From NCBI RefSeq assembly GCF_023897065.1, contig NZ_JAMHIV010000027.1, forward strand, positions 1 to 64,000: a stretch of 64,000 bases of DNA, read 5' to 3'. The DNA is from Crossiella sp. SN42 (GTDB lineage: Bacteria > Actinomycetota > Actinomycetes > Mycobacteriales > Pseudonocardiaceae). Position numbers and translations under genes: made by a program. Every line of letters begins with the position of its first letter. Positions within the stretch are counted from its first letter, which is position 1. This document shows positions 1 through 11,805 of this stretch, in pieces. Under the pieces are notes generated by a model. It was not told where the DNA came from, searched no databases, and saw only the letters and a list, made by a program, of their open reading frames with translations.

Positions 1-90
1 GTCGGGGTCACGAACGCACGACGCGAAAAAATCAACCCCACCGCTGGGTTCAGAGCCCGGCGTGTCGCTGGCGCGCCACGCCTCTTTCGC
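1..90 (-). repeat. Dispersed 3'-end repeat, copy 1 (cut by window edge)
   Basis: Read on the minus strand, these 90 bases closely match 39345-39435 on the plus strand. About 44 bases next to the window edge are identical, then a 7/8-base block differs, then the rest matches with one substitution. The element lies 40-129 bases downstream of the glgP stop, in sense orientation. It holds a GC hairpin (GGCGTG paired with CACGCC) followed by a T6 tract. The window begins inside the adjoining palindrome, so the far half cannot be seen. Confidence 0.85.
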
Positions 91-129
91 GAGCCGTTCC
101 TGGGCTCTTGCGCCTCGACCCGTGAGCTC

Positions 130-2715
130 TCAGCCTGCCAGGACCACCCGGCCCAGCTCGGCCGCCGAGGCCAGCAGCGGGTGCCGCGGCAGCACGCGCA
201 CCGTGTACCCCGCCGAGCCCGCGTACGGCAGCTCCACCTCGGCGAAGTAGCGCCCGTCGCCGTCGTAGCGCATCGGCACGGTCACCACGTCGCGCAGCTC
301 GTCCGCGTCGTCCACCCGGCCGACCACGGCCTGCACCTCGACCTCGGCCGGTTCCAGCCCGGCCAGCTCGACCCTGGCGGTCACCGGCACGGTCGCGCCG
401 AGCACCGGGGTGGCCGAGCTGCCGTTGCTGGCGAACTCGGTGTCGAGCACCTTCACCCTGCTCCACGCGGCCTGCATCCGGTGCCGGTAGTCGGTCAGCT
501 CCCTGGCCCCGGCGAAACCGTTGTCCCGCACCGCGTGCGCCGAACGGCCGGCCGGCGCGTAGTAGTTCTCCACGTACTCCTTGACCATCCGGGAGGCCTG
601 CACGTTCGGGCCGAGCGAGGCCAGCGTGTGCCGCACCATGGCCATCCACTGCGCGGGCACGCCGTCCTCGCCGCGGTCGTAGAACAGCGGGGACACCTGG
701 TTGCCGAGCAGCTCGTAGAGCGCGGTGGCCTCCAGGTCGTCGCGGCGGTTGGGGTCGCTGACGCCGTCCGCGGTGGGGATGGCCCAGCCGTTGCTGCCGT
801 CGTGGAACTCGTCCCACCAGCCGTCCCTGATGGACAGGTTGAGGCCGCCGTTGAGCGCGGACTTCATGCCGGAGGTGCCGCAGGCCTCCAGCGGGCGCAG
901 CGGGTTGTTCAGCCACACGTCGCAGCCCCAGTACAGGTACCGGGCCATGGACATGTCGTAGTCGGGCAGGAACACGATCCGGTGCCGCACGCCCGCGTCG
1001 TCGGCGAAGCGCACGATCTGCTGGATCAGCGCCTTGCCGCCGTCGTCGGCCGGGTGCGACTTGCCCGCGACCACCAGCTGCACCGGGCGTTCCGGGTGCA
1101 GCAGCAGCTCGCGCAGCCGGTCGGCGTCGCGCAGCATCAGGGTGAGCCGCTTGTAGGTGGGCACCCGGCGGGCGAAACCGACGGTGAGCACCTCGGGGTC
1201 GAACACCGAGTCGGTCCAGCCCAGCTCCAGCGCCGAGGCCCCGCGCTGCAGCCAGGAGGCCTTGACCCGGCGGCGGATCTCCTCCACCAGGCGGGAGCGC
1301 AGCGTGCAGCGCAGCTCCCACAGCAGCGCGTCGGTGACCGGCTCGAAGCCGCGCAGGCCGACGCCACTGTCCACTTCGGACTCACCGAGCAGCTTGCTGA
1401 TCTCGGTGGCCGCCCAAGTCGGGCCGTGCACGCCGTTGGTCACCGAGCCGATCGGCACCTCGCTGACGTCGAAGCCCGGCCACAGGCCGCTGAACATCTC
1501 CCGGCTGACCTTGCCGTGCAACCGGGAGACGCCGTTGGCGCGCTGGCCCAGCCGCAGGCCCATGTGCGCCATGTTGAACATGCCGGGGTTCTGCTCGGCG
1601 CCCAGCGCGAGCACCCGCTCGGACGGGATGCCGGGCAGCAGCCCGCCCGACTCGTTGCCCGGCGCGCCGAAGTAGTGCTGCACCAGGTCCACCGGGAAGC
1701 GGTCGATACCGGCGGGCACCGGGGTGTGCGTGGTGAACACGGTGCCCGCGCGCACGGTGGACAGCGCCTGGTCGAAGTCCAGGTTCTCGCTGGTGACCAG
1801 TTCGCGGATGCGTTCGAGGCCGAGGAAGCCGGCGTGGCCCTCGTTGGTGTGGAAGACCTCGGGCTGCGGGTGGCCGGTCAGCTCGCAGAAGACCCGCACC
1901 GCGCGCACCCCGCCGATCCCGGCCAGGATCTCCTGCCGGATGCGGTGGTTCTGGTCGCCGCCGTAGAGCCGGTCGGTGACCCCGCGCAGGTCGTCGTCGT
2001 TGTCCTCGACGTCGGAGTCCAGCAGCAGCAGCGGCACCCGGCCGACCTGCGCCTTCCAGATCCGGGCGCGCAGCACCCGGCCGGCCGGCATGGCCACGTG
2101 CACCAGGATCGGCGCGCCGGAGGGCTCGGTGAGCGGCTCCAGCGGCAGGCCGCGCGGGTCCAGCACCGGGTAGTGCTCGACCTGCCAGCCGTCCAGGGAC
2201 AGCGACTGGCGGAAGTAGCCGGAGCGGTAGAGCAGCCCGACGCCGATCAGCGGCACGCCCAGGTCGGAGGCGGCCTTGAGGTGGTCGCCCGCCAGCACGC
2301 CGAGGCCGCCGGAGTAGTTGGGCAGCGCCTCGGTGACGCCGAACTCCATCGAGAAGTAGGCGATGGAGCTGGGCAGGCCCTGCTCGCCGAGGCCCTGGGC
2401 GCCCTCGATCTCCTCCTGCCGCCGCTGGTACCAGCGCGGCTGGCCGAGGTAGCGCTGCAGGTCGTCGTCGATGGCCCGGAGCCGGGTGAGGAAGCTCTCG
2501 TCGGTGGCCAGCCGCTGGAGCCGTTCCACCGGCACCTGGGCGAGCAGCCGGATGGGGTCGCCGCCGGTCTCCTGCCAGATGGTCTCGTCGACCGCGGCGA
2601 ACAGGTCCTGGGTCGGTGGATGCCAGGCCCAGCGGAGGTTGGTCGCCAGTCGCCCCAGTGCGGCGATCGGCTCGGGCAGACTGGCGCGGACGGTGAAGCG
2701 ACGCAGAGCTCTCAC
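130..2715 (-). CDS. glgP: Alpha-glucan (glycogen) phosphorylase
   Basis: The 861-residue product matches the actinobacterial alpha-glucan phosphorylase family, which releases glucose-1-phosphate from alpha-1,4-glucan using PLP. The N-terminal segment LPEPIAALGRLATNLRWAWH is typical of this shorter family. Near the C-terminus, EACGTSGMKSALNGG is the PLP-lysine region (EASGTSNMK in classical phosphorylases). The frame is open upstream to 2904, but the GTG at 2715 starts the homologous part. No Shine-Dalgarno is visible there, and a TATGGT -10-like box sits 8 bases before the GTG, so a leaderless transcript is possible. It is divergent from glgE, so breakdown and synthesis of alpha-glucan share one intergenic region. 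Confidence 0.95.
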   Translation of the reverse strand: MRALRRFTVRASLPEPIAALGRLATNLRWAWHPPTQDLFAAVDETIWQETGGDPIRLLAQVPVERLQRLATDESFLTRLRAIDDDLQRYLGQPRWYQRRQEEIEGAQGLGEQGLPSSIAYFSMEFGVTEALPNYSGGLGVLAGDHLKAASDLGVPLIGVGLLYRSGYFRQSLSLDGWQVEHYPVLDPRGLPLEPLTEPSGAPILVHVAMPAGRVLRARIWKAQVGRVPLLLLDSDVEDNDDDLRGVTDRLYGGDQNHRIRQEILAGIGGVRAVRVFCELTGHPQPEVFHTNEGHAGFLGLERIRELVTSENLDFDQALSTVRAGTVFTTHTPVPAGIDRFPVDLVQHYFGAPGNESGGLLPGIPSERVLALGAEQNPGMFNMAHMGLRLGQRANGVSRLHGKVSREMFSGLWPGFDVSEVPIGSVTNGVHGPTWAATEISKLLGESEVDSGVGLRGFEPVTDALLWELRCTLRSRLVEEIRRRVKASWLQRGASALELGWTDSVFDPEVLTVGFARRVPTYKRLTLMLRDADRLRELLLHPERPVQLVVAGKSHPADDGGKALIQQIVRFADDAGVRHRIVFLPDYDMSMARYLYWGCDVWLNNPLRPLEACGTSGMKSALNGGLNLSIRDGWWDEFHDGSNGWAIPTADGVSDPNRRDDLEATALYELLGNQVSPLFYDRGEDGVPAQWMAMVRHTLASLGPNVQASRMVKEYVENYYAPAGRSAHAVRDNGFAGARELTDYRHRMQAAWSRVKVLDTEFASNGSSATPVLGATVPVTARVELAGLEPAEVEVQAVVGRVDDADELRDVVTVPMRYDGDGRYFAEVELPYAGSAGYTVRVLPRHPLLASAAELGRVVLAG

Positions 2716-2848
2716 GGACGCGGACCATATCCCGCACCCCCGCACCGATGGCAACATTCCCAGCGCAGCCTGCAAACAATTGCACCATCCACAGGCTGAA
2801 ATCTGTCCACAAGGCCCTGGTTTGCCGACTGGACCGCTCGGGGGAACC

Positions 2849-2863
2849 CACTCATGATGAGTG
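2849..2863. promoter_or_regulatory. Palindrome between glgP and glgE (possible operator)
   Basis: CACTCATGATGAGTG is an inverted repeat with two 7-base arms around one base, in the 275-bp gap between the divergent genes glgP and glgE. It is 134 bases from the glgP start and 128 from the glgE start. The position suits a regulator acting on both. No regulator can be named, and a 7-bp arm could be chance. Confidence 0.35.
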
Positions 2864-2990
2864 TGCGCCACCGCACAACGGGCTACCCAATACGTGTGAA
2901 TCAAGCCGCCGAACCCGGTGACGGTGCGCTTGATCGAGTCAGGCAGACTTGCAACTACCCAATTCCCCAGCGTGACGAAGGGCGGCGCCG

Positions 2991-4961
2991 GTGACTGGTC
3001 GGCTCGGTATCGACGAGGTCTCCCCCCTCATCGACTGCGGACGATTCCCCGCCAAAACCGTTGCCGGCGAACATGTTCCGGTGCAGGCCACGGTCTGGCG
3101 GGAGGGCCACGACGCGATCGCCGCGACCGTGGTGTGGAAGGGCCCCGGCGACCGGGTGGCCCGGCAGACCCGGATGGTGCCCGAGGGCGTCGGCCTGGAC
3201 CGCTGGGCGGCGGTGATCACCCCCGACCGTCCCGGCATGTGGACCTTCCGGATCGACGCCTGGAGCGACCCCTGGGCCACCTGGCGGCACGCGGTGGAGG
3301 TCAAGGTCGGCGCTGGTCAGGCCGCGGCTGAGCTGGAGAACGACCTGGAGATCGGCGCCCGGCTGCTCGAACGGGTGGCCAAACGACCCGATCGGCGTAA
3401 CGAACGGGCCCAGCTGATGTCGGCCGCGCTCGGCCTGCGGGACTCCGCCCGGCAGCTGCCGGAGCGGATCGCGGCCGCGCTGTCGGAGCCGGTCAGCCGG
3501 ATCATGCACGAGTACCCGGTGCGCGAGCTGCTGACCAAGGGCAAGTGGCAGCAGCTGTGGGTGGACCGCCAGCGCGCCAGGTACAGCTCCTGGTACGAGC
3601 TGTTCCCGCGCTCCACCGGCGGCTGGGACGAGTTCGGCAAGCCGGTGCACGGCACCTTCACCACCGCCACCGCGGCGCTGGACCGGGTCGCGGGCATGGG
3701 CTTCGACGTGGTCTACCTGCCGCCGATCCACCCGATCGGCCGGGTCAACCGCAAGGGGCCGAACAACAGCCTGGTCTCGGTGCCGGAGGACCCGGGCTCG
3801 CCGTGGGCGATCGGTGCGGAGGAGGGTGGCCACGACGCCATCCACCCGGACCTGGGCACCCTGGAGGACTTCAAGGGCTTCGTGCACCGGGCAGGCGAGC
3901 TGGGCATGGAGATCGCGCTGGACCTGGCGTTGCAGTGCGCGCCGGACCATCCGTGGGCCAAGGAGCACCCGGAGTGGTTCACCGTGCGCCCGGACGGCAC
4001 CATCGCCTATGCGGAGAACCCGCCGAAGAAGTACCAGGACATCTACCCGGTCAACTTCGACAACGACCCGCAGGGCATCTACGCCGAGGTGCTGCGGGTG
4101 GTGCTGCACTGGGTCGAGCACGGGGTGCGGATCTTCCGGGTGGACAACCCGCACACCAAGCCGCCGGACTTCTGGCACTGGCTGATCTGGCAGGTCAAGC
4201 AGTCCCACCCGGACGTGCTGTTCCTGTCCGAGGCGTTCACCCGCCCGGCCCGGATGTACGGCCTGGCCCGCCGCGGTTTCACCCAGTACTACACCTACTT
4301 CACCTGGCGCACCGCCAAGCAGGAGCTGATCGACTTCGGGGTCAGCCTGGTCGAGCACGCCGATGAGGCCACGCCGAACCTGTTCGTCAACACCCCGGAC
4401 ATCCTGCACGAGTCGCTGCAGCACGGCGGCCCGGCGATGTTCGCCATCAGGGCCGCGCTGGCCGCCACGCTGTCGCCGAGCTGGGGCGTCTACTCCGGTT
4501 ATGAGCTCTTCGAGGGCACCGCGGTGCGCGAGGGCAGCGAGGAGTACCTGGACTCGGAGAAGTACGAGCTGCGCCCGCGCGACTTCGCCGCCGCGCTGGC
4601 CGAGGGCCGCTCGCTGGAGCCGTGGCTGCGCCGCCTCAACGGCATCCGCCGCGCGCACCCGGCCCTGCACCAGCTGCGCACGCTGCACTTCCACCACGTG
4701 GACAACGACGCGCTGATCGCCTACTCCAAGCAGGACCCGGCCACCGGGGACACCGTGGTGGTCGTGGTCAACCTCGACCCGAACAACGGCCAGGAGGGCA
4801 CGTTGTGGTTGGACCTGCCCGCTTTGGGTATGGACTGGGGAGAGCGTTTTGTCGCGCGCGATGAGGTCACCGGGGACATCTGGGACTGGGGCCAGGGGAA
4901 CTTCATCCGCCTGGAGCCGCACCACGCGGTCGCCCATGTCGTGACGATCCAACGCTACTGA
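2991..4961 (+). CDS. glgE: Maltose-1-phosphate maltosyltransferase GlgE
   Basis: GlgE extends alpha-1,4-glucan by maltose units taken from alpha-maltose-1-phosphate. The 656-residue protein is a GH13_3-type enzyme. The nucleophile is Asp385 ([18 protein letters not shown]) and the acid/base is Glu414 (FLSEAFTRP), the same 29-residue spacing as D394/E423 in the Streptomyces enzyme. The N-terminal part (about 1-110, [20 protein letters not shown]) is the family beta-sandwich domain. The GTG start follows a purine-rich AAGGGCGGCG stretch. It is first in the rightward glgE-treS-mak-glgB run. Together with Mak it forms the step from trehalose-derived maltose to polymer. Confidence 0.96.
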   Translation: MTGRLGIDEVSPLIDCGRFPAKTVAGEHVPVQATVWREGHDAIAATVVWKGPGDRVARQTRMVPEGVGLDRWAAVITPDRPGMWTFRIDAWSDPWATWRHAVEVKVGAGQAAAELENDLEIGARLLERVAKRPDRRNERAQLMSAALGLRDSARQLPERIAAALSEPVSRIMHEYPVRELLTKGKWQQLWVDRQRARYSSWYELFPRSTGGWDEFGKPVHGTFTTATAALDRVAGMGFDVVYLPPIHPIGRVNRKGPNNSLVSVPEDPGSPWAIGAEEGGHDAIHPDLGTLEDFKGFVHRAGELGMEIALDLALQCAPDHPWAKEHPEWFTVRPDGTIAYAENPPKKYQDIYPVNFDNDPQGIYAEVLRVVLHWVEHGVRIFRVDNPHTKPPDFWHWLIWQVKQSHPDVLFLSEAFTRPARMYGLARRGFTQYYTYFTWRTAKQELIDFGVSLVEHADEATPNLFVNTPDILHESLQHGGPAMFAIRAALAATLSPSWGVYSGYELFEGTAVREGSEEYLDSEKYELRPRDFAAALAEGRSLEPWLRRLNGIRRAHPALHQLRTLHFHHVDNDALIAYSKQDPATGDTVVVVVNLDPNNGQEGTLWLDLPALGMDWGERFVARDEVTGDIWDWGQGNFIRLEPHHAVAHVVTIQRY

Positions 4962-5040
4962 GCCGAAACCTGTTGATCACGTAGTTGACGAAGGCTGGTC
5001 GTCATTGCCCAAGCCCACCCAAACCCGCGTGGAGGCGTCC

Positions 5041-6833
<1,793 letters not shown>

Positions 6834-6837
<4 letters not shown>

Positions 6838-8210
6838 CCTCAGCCCGGCTCGACCTCACCGTCCTCCCGGAAGCCCTGACCGGCGCGCTGCCCGACTGGC
6901 TACCGGGGCAGCGGTGGTTCGCCGGCAAGGACCGGCCGGTGCTCGGGGTGCGCACGCAACGGCTCACCCCGCTGCTGGCCGACGACCCCACGCTGGTGCT
7001 GGCCATCGTGGAGGTCGACCAGGGCACCACAGCGGAGCGCTACCAGCTGCTGCTGGGCGCGCGGCCCGAACTGCCGGACTGGCTGCTGCCGCACCGGGTC
7101 TGCACCTGGGACGGCTGGGACTGCTACGACGCCAGCCAGGACCCGGAGCTGGCCGGTGAGCTGCTCACGCTGATCGCGGCCGGCCGCGAGGTCGAGGACC
7201 TGCGGTTCACCCCGGAGCCGGGGGTGGAACTGAGCACCGGCCTGCGCGGGCGGCCGGTGGGCGCGGAGCAGAGCAACACCTCGCTGGTCTACGGCAGCCA
7301 GTACATCCTCAAGCTGTTCCGCAAGCTGGTGCCCGGCGAGAACCGGGACCTGACCCTGCACCGGGCGCTGGCCTCGGTGGACTGCGAGCACATCGCGCCG
7401 CCGCTGGGCTCGATCAGCGCCCCCGACGGCACGCTCGGCCTGTTGCAGTCCTTTGTGGAGGGTGCGGCGGACGGCTGGGCGATGGCCACCGCGAGCGTGC
7501 GGGACCTGATGGCCGAGGCGGATTTACACGCCGACGAGGTCGGCGGCGACTTCGCAGGCGAGGCCCAGCGGCTGGGTCACGCGGTGGCCGAGGTGCACGC
7601 GGACCTGCGCCGCGCGGCGGAGAGCAGGCTCGCCACGGCCGAGGAGCTCACCGCGCTGGTCGCGGCGATGCACCGCAGACTGGACACCATGCTGGAGTCC
7701 GTGCCGGAGCTGGCCGAGCACGCCGAGGCGCTGCGCAAGGCCTTCGACGCGGCGCTGGACGCCGAGGAGCCGGTCGAGGTCCAGCACGTGCACGGTGACC
7801 TGCACCTGGGCCAGTGCCTGCGCACGGTCACCGGCTGGGTGCTGATCGACTTCGAGGGCGAGCCCGCCGCCCCCGCGGCCGAACGGGCCAAGCTGCGCTC
7901 GCCGCTGCGCGATGTCGCGGGCATGCTGCGGTCCTTCGACTACGCCGCGCACCAGCGGCTGGTCGGGCACCCCGACGACCACCAGCTGACCGTGCGCGCA
8001 CTGGAGTGGGCGCAGCGCAACCGGACCGCGTTCTGCGCGGGCTACGCCGAGGTCGCGGGCGATCCGAGGGAGCACGCCGAGCTGTTGCGCGCGCTCGAGC
8101 TGGACAAGGCCGTCTACGAGGTGGCCTACGAGCACGCCAACCGGCCGGAGTGGCTGCCCATCCCGCTGTCCTCCATCGCCAGGATCACCTCCGGAGAGGA
8201 ACCGTCGTGA
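6834..8210 (+). CDS. mak: Maltokinase
   Basis: This 458-residue protein resembles Pep2/Mak, which phosphorylates maltose with ATP to alpha-maltose-1-phosphate, the GlgE substrate. The N-terminal cap region contains [12 protein letters not shown]. The aminoglycoside-phosphotransferase-like catalytic loop is [10 protein letters not shown] (Asp about 322), followed by the metal-binding IDFEGEP. The TTG start lies in a 4-base TTGA overlap with treS, and the stop overlaps the glgB GTG, so the three genes are tightly coupled. TreS and Mak are separate polypeptides here; some actinobacteria fuse them. Confidence 0.94.
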
Positions 8211-10390
8211 CCAGCCTGGACGCCTGTGCCCCGCCCCCGGACGAGGTGCGGCGGCTGCTGACCGGCTCGCACCACGACCCGCACTCGGTGCTGGGCGCGC
8301 ACCCGCACGAGGACGGGACGGTGGTGCGCGCGCTGAAACCGCAAGCCAGCGCCGTCGCGGTGCTCCAGGACGGCGGCCGGTACCCGCTGACGCCGGTCGG
8401 TGACAACGGCCTGTTCTCCGGCCAGGTGCCGCACCCGCCCGGCGACTACCGCCTCGAAGTCACCTACGGCGACCACAGCGAGACCGTGGACGACCCGTAC
8501 CGCTGGCTGCCCACCCTCGGCGAGCTCGACCTGCACCTGATCGGCGAGGGCAGGCACGAACGGCTGTGGGACGCCCTGGGCGCGCACTACCGCCGGTACG
8601 AGACCCCCAACGGCCTGGTCACCGGCACCTCGTTCGCCGTGTGGGCGCCCAATGCCCGCGGCGTCCGGGTGTGCGGCGACTTCGACGGCTGGAGCGGCCT
8701 GGCCACCCCGATGCGCTCGCTGGGTTCCAGCGGCGTGTGGGAGGTCTTCGTGCCCGGCGTGCAGCCCGGCACCAAGTACAAGTTCAAGCTGCTGGGCCGC
8801 GACGGCTCCTGGCACGAGAAGGCCGACCCGCTGGCCTTCGCCGCCGAGGTCCCGCCCGCCACGGCGTCGGTGGTCACGGTCGACCGGCACGAGTGGGTGG
8901 ACGCGGAGTGGCTGGTCAAGCGGGAGGCCACCGACTGGAGCCGCAGCGCGATCAGCGTGTACGAGGTGCACCTGGGTTCCTGGAAGCCGGGCCTGGACTA
9001 CCGTGAGCTGGCCAAGGAGCTGGGCGACTACCTGGAGCAGACCGGCTTCACCCACGTCGAGCTGATGCCGGTGGCCGAGCACCCCTTCGGCGGCTCCTGG
9101 GGCTACCAGGTCACCAGCTACTACGCGCCGACCTCCCGCTTCGGCTCCCCGGACGACTTCCGCTACTTCGTCGACCACCTGCACTCCCGCGGCATCGGCG
9201 TCATCGTCGACTGGGTCCCGGCCCACTTCCCGAAGGACGCCTGGGCCCTGGCCCGCTTCGACGGCGAGCCGCTGTACGAGCACGCCGACCCGCGCCGCGG
9301 CGAACACCCCGACTGGGGCACGCTGGTCTTCGACTTCGGCCGCACCGAGGTCCGCAACTTCCTGGTGGCCAACGCGCTGTACTGGATCGAGGAGTTCCAC
9401 ATCGACGGCCTGCGCGTGGACGCGGTCGCCTCGATGCTGTACCTGGACTACTCCCGCGAAGAGGGCCAGTGGCTGCCCAACGCCCACGGCGGCCGGGAGA
9501 ACCTGGACGCGGTGCAGTTCCTCCAGGAGCTCAACGCCACCGTCTACAAGCGACACCCCGGCGTTCTCATGATCGCCGAGGAGTCCACCTCCTGGCCCGG
9601 CGTCACCCGCCCGACCCATCTCGGCGGCCTGGGCTTCGGCTTCAAGTGGAACATGGGCTGGATGCACGACACCCTGCGCTACCTCCAGCACGACCCGGTG
9701 CACAGGTCTTATCACCACAACGAGGTCACCTTCGCCCTGGTCTACGCCTGGAGCGAGAACTTCGTCCTGCCGCTGTCCCACGACGAGGTCGTGCACGGCA
9801 AGGGCTCCCTGTGGACCCGCATGCCCGGCGACAACTGGAACAAGGCAGCCGGCCTGCGCACCCTGCTCGCCTTCATGTGGGCCCACCCCGGCAAGCAGCT
9901 GCTGTTCATGGGCGGCGAGTTCGGCCAGATCGCGGAGTGGTCGGAGTCGCGTTCCCTGGACTGGCACCTCCTGGAAGACCCCCTGCACGCGGGCCTGCAA
10001 CGCCTGGTCGCGGACCTCAACCACACCTACCGCGCCCACCCGCCCCTGCACACCCAGGACACCAGCCCCGAAGGCTTCGCCTGGATCGACGCCAACGACT
10101 CGGCCGGCAACGTCCTGAGCTTCCTCCGCTACGACACCCACACCGGCAACCCCGTCGCCTGCATCACCAACTTCGCAGGCAACCCCCACCACGACTACCG
10201 AATCGGCCTCCCCCTGGCCGGCCACTGGCGAGAAATCCTCAACACAGACGCCGAAACCTACGGCGGCTCCGGCGTAGGAAACCTGGGCGGCGTCCAAGCC
10301 ACCCTCCACCCCCACCACGGCCGCCCAGCCTCCGCCAAACTCCAACTCCCCCCCAACGGCGTCATCTGGCTCGCCTACGAAGGCGCCTGA
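8207..10390 (+). CDS. glgB: 1,4-alpha-glucan branching enzyme
   Basis: GlgB adds alpha-1,6 branches to the linear glucan made by GlgE. The product has 727 residues. Two N-terminal carbohydrate-binding-like modules are followed by a GH13_9 barrel with Asp405 ([15 protein letters not shown]), Glu458 ([15 protein letters not shown]) and Asp526 ([15 protein letters not shown]), a constant offset of 6 from the mycobacterial enzyme. The open frame extends upstream inside mak, but GTG 8207 has GGAGAGGA just before it and overlaps the mak stop by GTGA. Codon use in the last third shifts towards C-ending, cytosine-rich codons, continuous with the C-rich spacer that follows. Confidence 0.96.
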   Translation: MTSLDACAPPPDEVRRLLTGSHHDPHSVLGAHPHEDGTVVRALKPQASAVAVLQDGGRYPLTPVGDNGLFSGQVPHPPGDYRLEVTYGDHSETVDDPYRWLPTLGELDLHLIGEGRHERLWDALGAHYRRYETPNGLVTGTSFAVWAPNARGVRVCGDFDGWSGLATPMRSLGSSGVWEVFVPGVQPGTKYKFKLLGRDGSWHEKADPLAFAAEVPPATASVVTVDRHEWVDAEWLVKREATDWSRSAISVYEVHLGSWKPGLDYRELAKELGDYLEQTGFTHVELMPVAEHPFGGSWGYQVTSYYAPTSRFGSPDDFRYFVDHLHSRGIGVIVDWVPAHFPKDAWALARFDGEPLYEHADPRRGEHPDWGTLVFDFGRTEVRNFLVANALYWIEEFHIDGLRVDAVASMLYLDYSREEGQWLPNAHGGRENLDAVQFLQELNATVYKRHPGVLMIAEESTSWPGVTRPTHLGGLGFGFKWNMGWMHDTLRYLQHDPVHRSYHHNEVTFALVYAWSENFVLPLSHDEVVHGKGSLWTRMPGDNWNKAAGLRTLLAFMWAHPGKQLLFMGGEFGQIAEWSESRSLDWHLLEDPLHAGLQRLVADLNHTYRAHPPLHTQDTSPEGFAWIDANDSAGNVLSFLRYDTHTGNPVACITNFAGNPHHDYRIGLPLAGHWREILNTDAETYGGSGVGNLGGVQATLHPHHGRPASAKLQLPPNGVIWLAYEGA

Positions 10391-10988
10391 CCCGAGTTGA
10401 CCGGGGGGGCGCCACGCCCGAACCAGCCACCCCACCCACTCCACCCGCCGCGAGCCGAGGCCACCCGCCTGGGCTCGCGCGCTCCGGGCTCTGCTCCCAG
10501 CCCTGCCCCATCCGAGCTCCGCTCCGTGCCGCCCAGCCACCCGCGCCAAGCCCGCCTTGCGCTCGCTCGCACCCGGCCCGCACCGCGTCGCCTAGCGTCG
10601 TTCGGGAAGATGCCCACGCCGCCCGCGCAACGTCGCTCGCACTGGCCCACGCCACACCACGCGACATCGCTCCGCGCTCGCCCCCGCGTCACACCGCGCA
10701 ACGTCACTCGTGCGCCGACCCACCACACCGCGCAACATCGCCTGTGTGCCCGCCCCGCGCCACGCCGCCCGCCCCCTGGCCAGTCGCCCGCCTCGTCAGC
10801 CCCGCCTGCCAGTCGCTCCACTAGCCAACCCCGCCAGGCCAGCCATCCGCCTGCTCCACCCTCGCCCGGCCTTCAGCTGATCCAGCCTCGCCCTGCCCAC
10901 CTGGTTCAGCGCTGCCCTGGCCCGCCGTAGCCCAAAGTCACACTCCCCATGCCTCTCCACGCCCCAACGCGCCCTGCCCCTGCTCTCG
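10391..10988. other. C-rich low-complexity spacer
   Basis: This stretch of about 600 bases is strongly cytosine-rich on the plus strand and holds no convincing gene. Imperfect copies of a CCGCGCAAC(G/A)TC(G/A)C motif recur about every 33-38 bases between 10620 and 10745. It separates the convergent genes glgB and the transglutaminase-like gene. I see no clear terminator hairpin with a T-tract. Confidence 0.6.
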
Positions 10989-11633
10989 TCACAGTTCCCC
11001 GGGCAGCCCACCCGCGCACAGCTCCACACAATCCGAACTGTTCTTCAACGCCCCCACCACCAAGGGATGCCCCGTCACGTACACGGCCGGATAGTCGACC
11101 TCCCCCGCCGCCTCATCCACGACGTACGCAACCCGCTCTTCCCCCAACGAGTACTCGGTCCACACCCCCGGTTTGTTCCCCCGAGGATCCACCCGAGCCC
11201 AACGCCCCTCCCCCGCCACCCAGACCCCCACCAACCCGTGCAACACAAACCCCCCGGCCCCATCAGCCAACCGCTGATAGCAAAGCCCAGCCGGAATCCC
11301 GTTCCCCCGCAACAAGGCCACCAGCAGATGCGACTTGGCGTAACAAAGCCCAGTCCCCGCCTCCACCACATCCGAAGCCCGCCAGTTGACCCGCCGGTCC
11401 CCGGCATCCATCGAATGCGTCACCGCATCCCGGACCCACTCAAACGCCGCCCGCGCATACCCATCCCCGTACGACTCACGCAACCGCTCCACCACCGAGC
11501 CCACCACCGGCCTACGAAAGTCGATCACCTCGTCGTCGCCCAGATACGCCGCCAGCCCCGCCTCAGCCACAAACTTGGCCACCGCCACCCTCCCTAGTCG
11601 CAAGCGGCCGTCCAGTAGCCGCGCGGGCATCAC
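10989..11633 (-). CDS. Transglutaminase-like cysteine protease-fold protein
   Basis: The protein of up to 214 residues has the transglutaminase-like core in order: Cys in ASDVVEAGTGLCYAKSHLL, His in FVLHGLVGVW, Asp in RWARVDPRGNK. This Cys-His-Asp triad occurs in bacterial transglutaminase-like proteins, many of them peptidases or amidases. There is no signal peptide, so it is probably cytosolic. The longest start is GTG at 11633 with ATG at 11630. A GTG at 11582 preceded by GGGAGG is a strong alternative, giving 197 residues. The substrate is unknown. An insertion sequence lies about 70 bases upstream and could affect its expression. Confidence 0.8.
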   Translation of the reverse strand: MMPARLLDGRLRLGRVAVAKFVAEAGLAAYLGDDEVIDFRRPVVGSVVERLRESYGDGYARAAFEWVRDAVTHSMDAGDRRVNWRASDVVEAGTGLCYAKSHLLVALLRGNGIPAGLCYQRLADGAGGFVLHGLVGVWVAGEGRWARVDPRGNKPGVWTEYSLGEERVAYVVDEAAGEVDYPAVYVTGHPLVVGALKNSSDCVELCAGGLPGEL

Positions 11634-11710
11634 ACCAGCCGCAATCGATCAGCAGCCACCGAAATACCCACACCCCAGCCGCCCGGCCCATGGTTTGTTC
11701 GTCTGATGCG

Positions 11711-11732
11711 GGATCTGGCCCACTTTTGGTGA
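11711..11732 (+). repeat. Left terminal inverted repeat of the insertion sequence
   Basis: Twenty-two bases identical to the reverse complement of 13101-13122. The target duplication CTGATGCG abuts it on the left. Confidence 0.95.
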
Positions 11733-11805
11733 TGGATCTGGCCTCGGCGTGGGCGAAGGTCGGCCTCTGTGATCATGTTGAGCGTGTGTTGATCAAGGGT
11801 TAGCG

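Noticed and set aside
181-2799. Long plus-strand open frame opposite glgP (872 codons)
   Set aside because: It is antisense to a clear phosphorylase; composition is His/Arg/Val-rich nonsense produced by third-position GC bias.
2770-2815. CTGTCCACA sequences as an origin or DnaA box cluster
   Set aside because: Only two loose matches, no dnaA/dnaN neighbours, no AT-rich unwinding region.
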